A DNA stretch of 64,000 bases from Ketobacter sp. (GTDB lineage: Bacteria > Pseudomonadota > Gammaproteobacteria > Pseudomonadales > Ketobacteraceae), in the NCBI RefSeq assembly GCF_003671495.1, contig NZ_RCHN01000004.1:31164-95163 (forward strand), written 5' to 3'. A model generated the notes under the pieces. The model made no database searches. It saw only the letters and a program-made list of their open reading frames with translations, and had not been told where the DNA came from. Shown in pieces: positions 17,141 to 26,884 of this stretch. Position 1 is the stretch's first letter. Every line of letters begins with the position of its first letter. The position numbers and the translations under genes were made by a program.

Positions 17141-20100
17141 ATGAAACGCATAATAAGCATACTGACCAATAAAATATTCCTGGGATTATTGGGTGTCATC
17201 GCCCTCTCGCTGGTGATCTGGTTCGGCGCCGACTTTGTGAAATTCGGCGAGGACAACGCGACACTGTCCACCACCGTGCGCCTGATTCTGATGCTCGGTG
17301 TCTTGCTGATCTGGCTGCTGGCCCAATTACTGGCCATGTGGTTGTCCCACCGCAAAAACAACAGCATGCTCAAGGAAATCGAAGCGGATCAGGTGGACCA
17401 GGATGCGCTGCGGGCCGGCGAGGAAGTCTCTGCCCTCAATCAGCGTTTCAGCGAGGGCATGGCCATTCTGAAGCGGGCCAAGTTTGATACCGGTAAAGGC
17501 AAGGTCGCACTCTATCAATTGCCCTGGTACATCATCATCGGGCCGCCGGGTTCCGGTAAAACCACCGCACTGGTGAACTCCGGCCTGGAATTCCCCCTGG
17601 CAGAGACCCACGGCAAGAATGCGTTGGGTGGCATTGGTGGCACCCGCAACTGCGATTGGTGGTTCACCAACGAAGCGGTGATGATCGATACCGCTGGCCG
17701 TTACACCACCCAGGACAGCCACAAAACCGTCGACAGTTCCGCCTGGCAGGGTTTTCTTGCCCTGCTGAAAAAACACCGGCCGCGGCGCCCCATCAACGGC
17801 GCCCTGATCGCCATCAGCGTGCAGGACCTGTTAACCCAGCAACCGGCCCAGCGCAGTTACAACGCCAAGCTGATCCGGGAACGCATCGATGAGCTGCAGA
17901 AAAGTTTCGGCGTGAAATTCCCCATCTACGTCATGCTCACCAAATGCGATCTGGTGGCCGGCTTTACCGAATTTTTTGCCAACCTGACCCAGCCGGAACG
18001 GCAACAGATCTGGGGCACCACGTTCAATATCGATTCCAATCAACAATTGAATAACCTGCCCAGTGAACTGGATTTGTTGATCGGGCGCCTCAATGATCGC
18101 GTGCTGTGGCGAGTGCACAACGAACGCGACCCGGCCAAGCGGGCGTTGATCCAGGCGTTTCCGCAGCAGATGGAAAACCTGAAGCCGCTGCTGGTGGAAT
18201 TCATGAGCGAAGCCTTTGCCGCCAACCGTTACAGTGAGCAGCCGTTGCTGCGCGGCGTCTATTTCTGCAGTGGCACCCAGGAAGGCACGCCCATCGACCG
18301 CATGATGTCGGCGGTGTCGTCCAACTTCGGCTTGAGCCGGGATGCGTTACGCAACCAGGCCGGCAGCGGCAAAAGTTTCTTCATTAATCGCCTGTTCAAG
18401 GATGTGGTGTTCCCGGAAGAAGAGTTGGTGGGCAGCAACAAAAAACTGGAAAACAGTTTGCTGTGGTTGCGGCGCGGCTATTTTGCCGCCCTGGCGTTGG
18501 TGTTTGTGGCCTTGATCGGGGTCTGGTCGGTGACCTTAAGCCGCAACAACGACTACATGAACCAGGTCAATCAATACATTGCGCAATACCAGGCGGAACA
18601 AAGCCGGCTGGGGCAATTTGATCAGGACCCGGTGAACACCCTGCCGATTCTGCAACCCCTGTACGAAGCCTCCCGGGTTTATAACCAGGAGGACCATCCC
18701 TGGCTCAGCAGTGTGGGCCTGTATGACAACTCGGTGGATGAAGCGGCGGATGCCCTGTACCTGAATGCGTTGCGCAAGGATTTCCTGCCCCGCTTCCAGT
18801 TCTTTCTGGAACAGCGCCTGCAAAGTATGAACGCCACCAACCCGGATCTGATTGATACTTTCCGCGCCTATCTGATGCTGGTGGATCAGGAACATTTTGA
18901 TGCCAAGGTGTTGCGCAACTGGGCCAGTGATCAATGGCAGCAGCGTTTGCCGGGGGAAGCGGCCAAGCAGGCCGAACTGAACGAGCATTTGAAGGTATTA
19001 CTGAAACAGGGCTTCGGCACAGTGGCACTGAACGACTCCGTGGTGGAGGGCACCCGCTTCAAGCTCAAGCAGATCCCGGCGGCGCAACGGCTCTACAGTC
19101 AGATGAAATCCGGTAACCTGGGACGGGAAAGCTTGGATCTGTATTCCCAGATCGGTGGCAACTCCGCTGCGATATTCGGCTACGCCCAGCCCAGTGGACA
19201 ACTGCAGATGCCGGCCTTGTACAGCAAACCCGGTTTCAAATCCCTGGACTTCAGCGTCAAATCCCCTTTGCTGCGGCAATTGGAGCGGGACCGCTGGATC
19301 TTTGGCAGCCAGGACGTGGATGACTTCACCGAAGCGGACATGGAAAAACTGGGCGAGGAACTGAAGTCCCTGTACCTCAACGACTACACCAGTCAGTGGA
19401 GTGCCTTGCTGGGTGAATTGCATGTGGCGCGCTTTACCGATCTCACCACTGCCACCGCGACGTTGAAGCAGATGGCAGACCCGGCGTTTTCTCCGGTGGT
19501 GGCCATACTGCGGGTTACCAAAGAAAACACGGCACTGACTCCGGGTTGGCCCCAGCCCGCCTTGTTGCCGGGCACCTCCGCCGCAGCCGCCGGTGCCGCG
19601 GAAGCCATCATCGGCAAGGTGGTGAAGCCCACCGCAGTGGATGTGGCGTTCCGGGATATCAACCAGTTGACCACCCAGACCGAACAGCAGCCGGCCCCCA
19701 TCAACGACGTGCTGGGGGGCATCAAGGAACTGCACAGCTATCTCAATAATATGGCGGTGTCGCCGGATCCCAATGAAGCAGCGTTTCAGGCGGCCAAGGC
19801 CCGCTACACCACCAACAGCGCCGATGCCATTCGCAAGCTGCGGATTCTGGCCACCAATACCCCCAAGCCGGTCAGTACCTGGCTCAACGAACTGGCGGAT
19901 CACAGCTGGGGCGTGATTCTGCAGGGCACCAAAGCCCACCTGGACCGCGCCTGGAACCAGCAGGTGTACAGTGTTTATGAGCGCACCCTGGGCAGCCGCT
20001 ATCCCCTGCGTAAAGTCAGCGCCGAGGCGACGGTGGACGATTTCAGTCAGTTCCTGGCCCCCGGCGGCGTGGAAGCCACCTTCGTGCAGGAAAACGTGAA

Positions 20101-20614
20101 GCCCTTCCTGGATCGTAATTGGCTGCCCAAGGCCCTGGAGGGTCAGTCGGTGGCTTTCAGCGAAGCCAGCCTGGGTCAACTGCGCGGCGCGGATACCCTG
20201 CGCCAGGCGCTCTATCGGGCCGGCGATACACCGGGCTACGATTTCAGCCTCAAGCCCATGGGGCTCGATACCGCGGTGGGCAAATTCGAACTGCAGTTGG
20301 GCGATCAGCGCTTTGCCTACACCCACGGCCCCAAACTCAACAAGAACGCCAGTTGGCGCAGTGGTCGGGACACCAATATCCGCATCCTGTTTGAGGATCT
20401 GAACCAGACCCTGCACCGGGAAACCTACACCGGTGCCTGGGCCTGGTATCGACTGCTGGACGATGCCGCCATTCGTAAAGTGGGGAATACCACCTATCAG
20501 GCCACGTTCAACAAGAACGGGCGCAACGCCAAATACCAACTGACCGCCGCCAGCCGGATCAGCGGTCTGAACCTGTCACTGTTGCGCAACTATCGCTGCC
20601 CGCAGGGTCTGTAA
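17141..20614 (+). CDS. tssM: T6SS inner-membrane protein TssM (IcmF)
   Basis: About 1157 residues from ATG 17141 (GGA nine bases upstream); a TTG at 17123 would add six. Two membrane helices lie at about 8-28 and 45-68, with a third near 443-465. Between them is the cytoplasmic GTPase-like domain with Walker A GPPGSGKTT near 134 and DTAGRY near 187. The long remainder is periplasmic. The C-terminal section, ending in LSLLRNYRCPQGL, includes the beta domain that meets TssJ. The Walker A motif is intact. TssM spans the periplasm and forms the channel with TssL and TssJ. The gene follows the inverted repeat by 29 bases and precedes tagF by 11. Confidence 0.95.
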   Translation: MKRIISILTNKIFLGLLGVIALSLVIWFGADFVKFGEDNATLSTTVRLILMLGVLLIWLLAQLLAMWLSHRKNNSMLKEIEADQVDQDALRAGEEVSALNQRFSEGMAILKRAKFDTGKGKVALYQLPWYIIIGPPGSGKTTALVNSGLEFPLAETHGKNALGGIGGTRNCDWWFTNEAVMIDTAGRYTTQDSHKTVDSSAWQGFLALLKKHRPRRPINGALIAISVQDLLTQQPAQRSYNAKLIRERIDELQKSFGVKFPIYVMLTKCDLVAGFTEFFANLTQPERQQIWGTTFNIDSNQQLNNLPSELDLLIGRLNDRVLWRVHNERDPAKRALIQAFPQQMENLKPLLVEFMSEAFAANRYSEQPLLRGVYFCSGTQEGTPIDRMMSAVSSNFGLSRDALRNQAGSGKSFFINRLFKDVVFPEEELVGSNKKLENSLLWLRRGYFAALALVFVALIGVWSVTLSRNNDYMNQVNQYIAQYQAEQSRLGQFDQDPVNTLPILQPLYEASRVYNQEDHPWLSSVGLYDNSVDEAADALYLNALRKDFLPRFQFFLEQRLQSMNATNPDLIDTFRAYLMLVDQEHFDAKVLRNWASDQWQQRLPGEAAKQAELNEHLKVLLKQGFGTVALNDSVVEGTRFKLKQIPAAQRLYSQMKSGNLGRESLDLYSQIGGNSAAIFGYAQPSGQLQMPALYSKPGFKSLDFSVKSPLLRQLERDRWIFGSQDVDDFTEADMEKLGEELKSLYLNDYTSQWSALLGELHVARFTDLTTATATLKQMADPAFSPVVAILRVTKENTALTPGWPQPALLPGTSAAAAGAAEAIIGKVVKPTAVDVAFRDINQLTTQTEQQPAPINDVLGGIKELHSYLNNMAVSPDPNEAAFQAAKARYTTNSADAIRKLRILATNTPKPVSTWLNELADHSWGVILQGTKAHLDRAWNQQVYSVYERTLGSRYPLRKVSAEATVDDFSQFLAPGGVEATFVQENVKPFLDRNWLPKALEGQSVAFSEASLGQLRGADTLRQALYRAGDTPGYDFSLKPMGLDTAVGKFELQLGDQRFAYTHGPKLNKNASWRSGRDTNIRILFEDLNQTLHRETYTGAWAWYRLLDDAAIRKVGNTTYQATFNKNGRNAKYQLTAASRISGLNLSLLRNYRCPQGL

Positions 20615-20625
20615 GGGAGAACGCC

Positions 20626-21351
20626 ATGGCGACGGACATGGGATTTTTCGGCAAATTACCGGGCTACGGGGATTTTATCGAGCGTTACCTGCCCCGCAGT
20701 TTTGTGGAGGTGTGGGATCAGTGGCTGCAGCGGGCCATGGCCGGCAGCCGCCAGATGCTGGGGGATCACTGGCTGGACAGCTACCTTACCTCACCGGTGT
20801 GGCGCTTTGCCCTGTCCTCCGGCTGTGTGGATGGCCATGGCTGGATCGGCGTGATGCTGCCCAGTGTGGATCGGGTGGGGCGCTATTTCCCCCTCACCAT
20901 CGCCATGCCGGTCAGCAGCGGGGTGAACATGAGCCATGCCCTGTACCACAACGCAGAATGGTTTCAGCGCCTGCAGGAGATCGGACTGGCCTGTTTGCAG
21001 GAATCCCCCACCGTGGAAGCGGTGGTGGATGTACTGGATCAACTGCCGGACCCGGTGTTCCGGCCCTGGAAGGTGAAGCCGGCCCAAAGCCGCAGCCTGG
21101 GAACCAATGTGACACTGCTGCAGGCCGGTGACGTGAAACCGGAGCAAAGTGACGTGTCACTGACACAAAGCCTGACCCAGAGTGAGGCTTTACTGCGCCA
21201 GCACTACGCCAGCTACAGCCTATGGTTCAGCGTCGGCAATGAGCAGGCAGCGGACAGCATGCTCACCAGTGAATTTCTGCCGGACCCGGTGGGCTATGTG
21301 TCCATGCTGACCGGACAATGGCCGGAATATGGGTGGAATCGGGTGGAATAA
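20626..21351 (+). CDS. tagF: T6SS-associated protein TagF
   Basis: 241 residues beginning MATDMGFFGKLPGYGDFIERYLP, the signature of the TagF N-terminal domain. FVEVWDQWLQRAM follows and a PVWRFALSSG region lies near 65. AGGGAG precedes the ATG. There is no fused PP2C phosphatase domain, as found in some TagF-PppA fusions. TagF in other bacteria is a post-translational repressor that works alongside, and partly independently of, threonine phosphorylation by sequestering Fha. Its place in the structural operon directly after tssM is common. Confidence 0.93.
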   Translation: MATDMGFFGKLPGYGDFIERYLPRSFVEVWDQWLQRAMAGSRQMLGDHWLDSYLTSPVWRFALSSGCVDGHGWIGVMLPSVDRVGRYFPLTIAMPVSSGVNMSHALYHNAEWFQRLQEIGLACLQESPTVEAVVDVLDQLPDPVFRPWKVKPAQSRSLGTNVTLLQAGDVKPEQSDVSLTQSLTQSEALLRQHYASYSLWFSVGNEQAADSMLTSEFLPDPVGYVSMLTGQWPEYGWNRVE

Positions 21352-21465
21352 CAGCAAAATAGGCGCGTACATCCCCAGATACAGGGATTTTGGCTAGAAT
21401 GGATAGGACAGAAACGGGTCGGTACGCGAACAACAACCTACAATACAGCGTTAGAAGGACCAGTA

Positions 21466-22692
21466 ATGGCTTCCCCACACATCATCGACATCGACGAACT
21501 GCTGCAACCCCTATCCGAGGACACGCCCCAGGGCGTCGATATTCGTGAGGATGCGTCTGCCAACCCCCTCTATTATCAGGTAAAGGATGCCCGCAACACG
21601 GCACGGGCCGCAGAACGGGCCAGCTTGTTCGATCCCGATGAAGCGGCCAATGTGTTGAACGCCTGGCGCCCGATTCTGGATCTGGCGCCCACCATCCTCA
21701 AAGAACACAGTAAAGACCTGGAAGTGGCCTGCTGGCTGACCGAAGCCCTGATTCGCTTTCACGATTTCCCCGGCCTGCGGGACGGCTTTGCCCTGAGCAA
21801 ACGGCTGGTGGAACAATACTGGGACGGCCTGTACCCGGAGCCCGATGAAGACGGCATCGAAACCAAGGTGGCGCCCCTGGCGGGCCTCAATGGAGACAGC
21901 GGCGAAGGCACCCTGCTGGCCCCCATCCGCAATGCCCTGATCACCACCGAAAGCTCCACCGGCGCGTTCAGCTACTGGCAGTACCAGCAGGCCCGGGATG
22001 CGGCCAAAATCGCCGACGCCGACAAGCGCAAGGAAAAAGAGGATACCCTGGGTTTTACCCTGGCTTCCATCGAAACCGCGGTGGCCGAAGCCGCACCGGA
22101 TTTCTATGTAAACCTGGTGGAGGATCTGGAGCAGGGCATCGCCGATTTCAAAGCCATGAACGATACCCTGCGGCAGCATTGCAAACACGAAGCGCCCCCG
22201 TTTTCCCTGATTCTGGAAACCCTGGAAGAGATCCTGCGGGCGGTACGATTCCTGGCCAAAGACAAGCTGGCGGCGGCAGCGCCGGAGGAGCAGAGCGTGA
22301 CAGAACAGGCAGCGGACGCCGGCACTGCGCTGGCCCCAACCGCGGGGGCGGCCAGTGCCGGCGCCGCCGGGCCCATTGCCAACCGGGAGGACGCCCTGCG
22401 CCGGTTGGAGGAAGTGGCCCAGTTTTTCCGGCGTACCGAGCCCCATACCCCCCTGGTCACCGGCATTGAGCGCCTGGTGCGCTGGGGCCGTATGCCCATG
22501 AACGAATTGATTCTGGAGTTGGTGCCGGACGCCACGGCCCGTGCCTTCTACCAGCATCTGACCGGTGCTAAGCTGAATGAAAGCGACGATGGTGGGGATG
22601 TGGCGGCTTACAATGCCACCGCCAGCACCGTGACCGAAACCCAATCGGGCTCAGCGGCAGGCAGCGATGATGATGGCAGTGTGGGCTGGTAA
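21466..22692 (+). CDS. tssA: T6SS cap/baseplate-associated protein TssA
   Basis: 408 residues. The ImpA-type N-terminal domain covers about 5-180 (LLQPLSEDTPQGVDIRED, PLYYQVKDARNTARAAERA, WLTEALIRFHDFPGLRDG, YWDGLYPEPDEDG). An Ala-rich linker follows, and a C-terminal region of about 60 residues (REDALRRLEEVAQFFRRTEPH, VRWGRMPMNELILELV) matches the short VasJ-like TssA ending. TssA primes and coordinates tail polymerisation at the baseplate or distal cap. AGAAGGA lies before the ATG. The gene follows tagF after 114 bases and precedes the tssB promoter region. Confidence 0.92.
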   Translation: MASPHIIDIDELLQPLSEDTPQGVDIREDASANPLYYQVKDARNTARAAERASLFDPDEAANVLNAWRPILDLAPTILKEHSKDLEVACWLTEALIRFHDFPGLRDGFALSKRLVEQYWDGLYPEPDEDGIETKVAPLAGLNGDSGEGTLLAPIRNALITTESSTGAFSYWQYQQARDAAKIADADKRKEKEDTLGFTLASIETAVAEAAPDFYVNLVEDLEQGIADFKAMNDTLRQHCKHEAPPFSLILETLEEILRAVRFLAKDKLAAAAPEEQSVTEQAADAGTALAPTAGAASAGAAGPIANREDALRRLEEVAQFFRRTEPHTPLVTGIERLVRWGRMPMNELILELVPDATARAFYQHLTGAKLNESDDGGDVAAYNATASTVTETQSGSAAGSDDDGSVGW

Positions 22693-22746
22693 GCTCCGTC
22701 GCAGAAAAACGTGAAATAGTAACAACATAGGGAAATGCTATAGAAA

Positions 22747-22763
22747 CTGGAACGGAACATGCC
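22747..22763 (+). promoter_or_regulatory. Sigma-54-like promoter before tssB
   Basis: CTGGAACGGAACATGCC keeps the required GG-N10-GC spacing, with TGG at -24 and TGC at -12. It ends 60 bases before the tssB start, within the only gap longer than 100 bases between tssA and tssB. It would let the abundant sheath genes be expressed separately under the sigma-54 activator. Confidence 0.5.
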
Positions 22764-22823
22764 TATTACCCTGGCGAGTACACTTACAAGTAAAACCAAC
22801 GAATTCTAACGGAGGAATCCCCC

Positions 22824-23342
22824 ATGGCAGATAGCATCCACGATAAACTCAAGCGCGTTCGCAAGCCGCGCGTTCACATTACCTATGACGTCGAAACCGG
22901 CGGCGCGGAACAAGTCAAGGAGCTGCCCTTCGTGATGGGCGTGATGGGTGACTACTCCGGTGACAACACGGAAAACAAAAAATCCCTGAAAGAACGCAAG
23001 TTCGTCAACATCGACCGGGATAATTTCAACCAGGTGATGGGCAACATCAACCCCACCGTTTCCATGAAAGTGGAAAACACCCTGGCCGGTGATGATTCTG
23101 AAATGGCCGTGGACCTGTCCTTCAAAAGCATGGACGACTTTGACCCTACTGCCATCGTCAATCAGGTTGAACCGCTGAAACAATTACTGGAAGCCCGCAA
23201 CAAGCTGCGTGATCTGATGAGCAAAGCAGATCGCTCTGAAGCGTTGGAAGGCATCCTCGAAGACATTCTGCAAAACACCGACAAAGTGGCCTCCATTTCT
23301 CAGGAATTGGGCCTGGATAAAAAAGAAGGGGGAGATGAATAA
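22824..23342 (+). CDS. tssB: T6SS contractile sheath small subunit TssB
   Basis: 172 residues. Typical TssB/VipA sequence: [21 protein letters not shown] at the N-terminus, then [33 protein letters not shown] and a C-terminal helix region ([30 protein letters not shown]). GGAGG precedes the start. TssB and TssC interlock to form the contractile sheath. The stop codon overlaps the tssC start by one base (TAATG), implying tight translational coupling. Confidence 0.97.
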   Translation: MADSIHDKLKRVRKPRVHITYDVETGGAEQVKELPFVMGVMGDYSGDNTENKKSLKERKFVNIDRDNFNQVMGNINPTVSMKVENTLAGDDSEMAVDLSFKSMDDFDPTAIVNQVEPLKQLLEARNKLRDLMSKADRSEALEGILEDILQNTDKVASISQELGLDKKEGGDE

Positions 23343-24832
23343 TGGCCGAACAAGAAACTCAAACCGAAGGCGGAGCAGAGGCCGCGGAAGGCTCGGTCAG
23401 CCTGTTGGAAATGGCCATTGGTGCCACCAAACAAACCGAGCGCGATGAAGCCCAGGATCTGCTGGCCAACCTGACCAAGCAAGTGCTGGACGGAACCGTA
23501 ACCTGGGACCGCAACCTGACCAAGACCATCACCAACGCCATTGCCGCCATTGATGCCGCCATGTCCAAGCAACTGGCCGCCATCATGCATCACGAAAAAC
23601 TGCAAAAGGTGGAAGGTTCCTGGCGGGGTCTACATCACCTGGTGATGAACAGCGAAACCGGCACCGGCATGAAAATCCGCATGCTGAACATCGGCAAGCG
23701 CGAACTGTTCAAGGATCTGGATAAGGCAGTGGAATTTGACCAGAGCCAGATTTTCAAAAAAATCTACGAAGCGGAATTCGGCACCGCCGGTGGTGAGCCC
23801 TACGGCGCCCTGATCGGTGATTACGAGTTTACCAATCACCCCGAAGACATCGACCTGCTGTCCAACATGTCCAACGTGGCGGCCGCCGGTTTCTGTCCGT
23901 TCATCAGCGCCGCCGGTGCCCAGATGTTCGGCTTCGACGATTTCACCGAGCTGTCCACGCCCCGTGACCTGTCCGGTATTTTCGCCTCCCAGGAATACAT
24001 CAAATGGCGCAGCTTCCGCGACAGCGAAGACGCCCGTTTTGTGAACCTGGTGATGCCCCGTGTCCTGTCCCGTCTGCCCTATGGTGCCAATACCAAGCCG
24101 GTGGAAGAATTCAACTATGAAGAGTTTGAAGGGGATGAGTCCGGCATGCACAAGGCGGTGGATCACAGCGATTACACCTGGATGAACGCCGCCTATGTCA
24201 TGGGTACCACCCTCACCAAAGCATTTGCGGAAACCGGCTGGTGTACCGCCATCCGCGGTGCCGAAGGCGGTGGTAAAGTGGAAGGCCTGCCTTCTCACCT
24301 GTTCAAGAGCGATGACGGCGACGTGGACCAGAAGTGCCCCACGGAAATCGGCATCACTGATCGCCGTGAAGCCGAACTGTCCAACCAGGGCTTCCTGCCA
24401 CTGTGTCACTACAAGAACACCGACTACTCCGTGTTCTTCGGTGCCCAGACTGCACAGAAGCCAAAAGTCTATGACGATCCGGATGCCACCGCCAACGCGG
24501 CCATCTCGGCGCGCCTGCCTTACATGATGGCCACCGGTCGTATCGCCCATTACCTGAAAGTCATGGCCCGCGACAAGATCGGCTCCTTCATGGAAGCCAA
24601 AGACTGTGAGCAGTGGTTGAATCGTTGGATCGCCCAGTATACCAACAGCAACCCCGATGCCAGTGCGGAGATGAAAGCCAAGTTCCCGTTGGCGGAAGCC
24701 CGCATTGAGGTGAAAGAAACCCCTGGAGCCCCGGGTTCCTACAATGCCGTTGCCTATCTGCGCCCCTGGTTGCAGATGGAAGAACTGACCACCTCCCTCC
24801 GTATGGTGGCCAGTATTCCGAAAGCGGGCTGA
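23342..24832 (+). CDS. tssC: T6SS contractile sheath large subunit TssC
   Basis: 496 residues, the usual length. It shows [64 protein letters not shown] and the conserved C-terminal block [19 protein letters not shown]. That C-terminal block joins neighbouring subunits in the sheath. It is the canonical partner of the adjacent TssB. A stem-loop with a T-rich tail follows directly, so much transcription may stop here and give excess sheath protein. Confidence 0.97.
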   Translation: MAEQETQTEGGAEAAEGSVSLLEMAIGATKQTERDEAQDLLANLTKQVLDGTVTWDRNLTKTITNAIAAIDAAMSKQLAAIMHHEKLQKVEGSWRGLHHLVMNSETGTGMKIRMLNIGKRELFKDLDKAVEFDQSQIFKKIYEAEFGTAGGEPYGALIGDYEFTNHPEDIDLLSNMSNVAAAGFCPFISAAGAQMFGFDDFTELSTPRDLSGIFASQEYIKWRSFRDSEDARFVNLVMPRVLSRLPYGANTKPVEEFNYEEFEGDESGMHKAVDHSDYTWMNAAYVMGTTLTKAFAETGWCTAIRGAEGGGKVEGLPSHLFKSDDGDVDQKCPTEIGITDRREAELSNQGFLPLCHYKNTDYSVFFGAQTAQKPKVYDDPDATANAAISARLPYMMATGRIAHYLKVMARDKIGSFMEAKDCEQWLNRWIAQYTNSNPDASAEMKAKFPLAEARIEVKETPGAPGSYNAVAYLRPWLQMEELTTSLRMVASIPKAG

Positions 24833-24848
24833 TTTCCGCTGCATCGGG

Positions 24849-24883
24849 TCGGCGTGGTTGATTGCAGCCACGCCGATTGTTTT
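24849..24883 (+). terminator. Stem-loop terminator or attenuator after tssC
   Basis: A perfect nine-base stem TCGGCGTGG / CCACGCCGA with a 10-base loop is followed by TTGTTTT. It lies 17 bases after the tssC stop and 30 bases before the next gene. As the operon continues, partial termination is the likely effect. Confidence 0.7.
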
Positions 24884-24912
24884 CCCGCCCCAATCACTTT
24901 GAATCCAGACTC

Positions 24913-26388
24913 ATGGCCAATATCGATCTAGCAGAACTGCTCCACGCGACTCAGTCCGCCTCCGGCGACGCGGGCAATCCGTTGCAGGCGTTTTTGCAGG
25001 CCGACTCCGACGCAGAGGGATTCAAAACCTGGGTGCGGAATTTCAGTGCCAATACGGCCGGCTGGTCGGTGCAACCGTTTCTGGCCCAGCAGGTGGCGCT
25101 GATTGATGAGATGATTGAGGAGCAGGTCAATGCCATCCTCCATCACCCGAAATTCCAGCAGCTGGAGTCAGCCTGGCGCAGTCTGAAAAAACTCTGCGAT
25201 GAAAGCTACCCCTATCCGGAAATCAAGCTCAAGCTGTTGAACATCAGTTGGGCGGAAGTGTGCAGGGACATTACCCGGGCTCAGGATTTTGATCAGAGCC
25301 AGTTGTTCCAGCGCATCTACAATGACGAATTCGGAACCCCCGGCGGTGAGCCCTACGGCCTGCTGATCGGGGACTACTACGTGAGCCATCGCCCTTACAA
25401 GGGCCACAAATACAACGACCTGGAAGTGTTACAGGGGGTGGCGCAGATTGCCGCCGCATCCTTTGCGCCGTTCATCTGTGGAGCGGCGCCGCAATTGTTC
25501 GGCCTGGATGACTACCAGACCCTGGGCAGCCACCTGAATTTTCAGGCCATCTTCCAGCAACAGGAATACATCAAATGGCGCGCATTCCGTCAGCAGGAGG
25601 ACGCCCGCTTTGTGTCGATCACCCTGCCGCGCATCATCCTGCGCAAGCCCCATCAAAGCGTGGCCGGTGAACTGCCCTTTAAGGAGCGCTGTGAGCGGCC
25701 ACAACATTATTTGTGGGGTAATGCGGCGTTTGCCTTCGCCAGTGTCATTATTCGAGAATACGGTGAGATCGGTTGGTTCGCCCAGATTCGCGGGGTGCCC
25801 CGTGGTCAACTGGCCGGTGGCGTGGTCACCGGGTACGACGCGCTGCCGATTCCCGACGGCACCGGCGCCTACCACATTCTGACCGATGTGGTGATCACTG
25901 ATGCCATCGAGCGGGAATTCAGTGAATTGGGACTGATGGCGCTGTGCCAGTGCTATGGTGTGCCGCTGGCAGCGTTTCACAGTAACCCCTCGGTGCACAT
26001 GCCGAAAAAATTCGACAGCAAAAGTGCCACCGCCAACGCCCGCATCAGCGCCATGCTGCAACAGGTGCTGTGTGCTTCGCGCTTTGCCCACTATCTGAAG
26101 GTGATGATCCGCGACAAGGTAGGGTCTTACACCACCGAAAAAGAAATCGAAGACATGCTCACCAAATGGTTGAACCGCTACACCACCGGGCGGGACGATT
26201 TAAGTTGGGAGATGCGGGCCAAATACCCGTTGCGGGATGTGCGCCTGCAGGTGAAGGAGATGCCCGGTATGCCGGGGCAGTTCACCTGTGTGATCTTCCT
26301 CAAGCCGCACTACATTGCCGAGAATCTGGTATCGGAACTCAAGCTCACCACTGAGCTGTCCCAGGCCGGTATCGGGTCCAGGGGTTAG
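24913..26388 (+). CDS. Second full-length TssC-family sheath protein
   Basis: 491 residues from ATG 24913 (MANIDLAELL); an in-frame ATG upstream at 24862 overlaps the terminator and is unlikely. It is clearly homologous to the preceding TssC: LESAWRSLKKLCDE, FGTPGGEPYGLLIGDYYVSHRP, QQEYIKWRAFRQQEDARFV, and the C-terminal AHYLKVMIRDKVGSY block is intact. The N-terminal 60 residues differ from TssC. Tandem TssC paralogues occur in some T6SS loci, and the role of the extra copy is not settled. It could be a minor sheath subunit, for example at one end, or an assembly factor. tssE follows after 10 bases. Confidence 0.9.
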   Translation: MANIDLAELLHATQSASGDAGNPLQAFLQADSDAEGFKTWVRNFSANTAGWSVQPFLAQQVALIDEMIEEQVNAILHHPKFQQLESAWRSLKKLCDESYPYPEIKLKLLNISWAEVCRDITRAQDFDQSQLFQRIYNDEFGTPGGEPYGLLIGDYYVSHRPYKGHKYNDLEVLQGVAQIAAASFAPFICGAAPQLFGLDDYQTLGSHLNFQAIFQQQEYIKWRAFRQQEDARFVSITLPRIILRKPHQSVAGELPFKERCERPQHYLWGNAAFAFASVIIREYGEIGWFAQIRGVPRGQLAGGVVTGYDALPIPDGTGAYHILTDVVITDAIEREFSELGLMALCQCYGVPLAAFHSNPSVHMPKKFDSKSATANARISAMLQQVLCASRFAHYLKVMIRDKVGSYTTEKEIEDMLTKWLNRYTTGRDDLSWEMRAKYPLRDVRLQVKEMPGMPGQFTCVIFLKPHYIAENLVSELKLTTELSQAGIGSRG

Positions 26389-26398
26389 GGGGAGCGTT

Positions 26399-26884
26399 AT
26401 GATTGATCAGGAACAGAAACTGGTGGTGCCCTTGCTGGACCGATTGCTGGATGACAATCCCCAGGAAAACACCGAAAGCGAACGGGCCCACCACCTGCTG
26501 ATTCACCAATTGAAGGAAAGTGTGCGGCGGGATCTGGAAGAACTGTTCAACACCCGTCAGTGTTGCATTCCCCCGCCGGAGTCGCTGCAGCATATCCAGG
26601 CGGCACTGCATAACTACGGGCTGCCGGATGCCGCCACCCTGAACCTGAGTTCACAGAAAGCGCGGCTGGAATTCTGCCGCACAGTGGAGCGGACCATTGC
26701 CAATTACGAACCCCGTATTCGCAGTGCCAAGGTGCAGACCCAGTCTTCTGTGGACCCCGAAGATCCCAGCATTCGCTTTCGGGTGGAAGCGACCTTGCAT
26801 GCCCTCAGTGCGGAGGAAGTCATCGTATTCGATTCAGCATTAAATCCGGTGACCCGTTCGGTCACTGTGGCGGAGACCAAATAA
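26399..26884 (+). CDS. tssE: T6SS baseplate protein TssE (gp25-like)
   Basis: 161 residues from ATG 26399, with GGGGGAG just upstream. It shows the gp25/lysozyme-like family pattern: a helical N-terminus (VPLLDRLLDDN, LKESVRRDLEELFNTRQC), YGLPDAATLNLSS, then VERTIANYEPRIRSAKV. The EPR motif of the fold core is present. TssE joins TssF and TssG in the baseplate wedge and nucleates sheath assembly. The stop codon is immediately followed by the tssF start. Confidence 0.94.
   Translation: MIDQEQKLVVPLLDRLLDDNPQENTESERAHHLLIHQLKESVRRDLEELFNTRQCCIPPPESLQHIQAALHNYGLPDAATLNLSSQKARLEFCRTVERTIANYEPRIRSAKVQTQSSVDPEDPSIRFRVEATLHALSAEEVIVFDSALNPVTRSVTVAETK

Noticed and set aside
18998..20539. Long minus-strand open frame opposite tssM
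   Set aside because: Antisense of a highly conserved coding gene in GC-rich sequence; product has no recognisable domain.
23630..24871. Long minus-strand open frame opposite tssC
   Set aside because: Antisense shadow; tssC is unambiguous and the minus product is His/Gly-rich nonsense.
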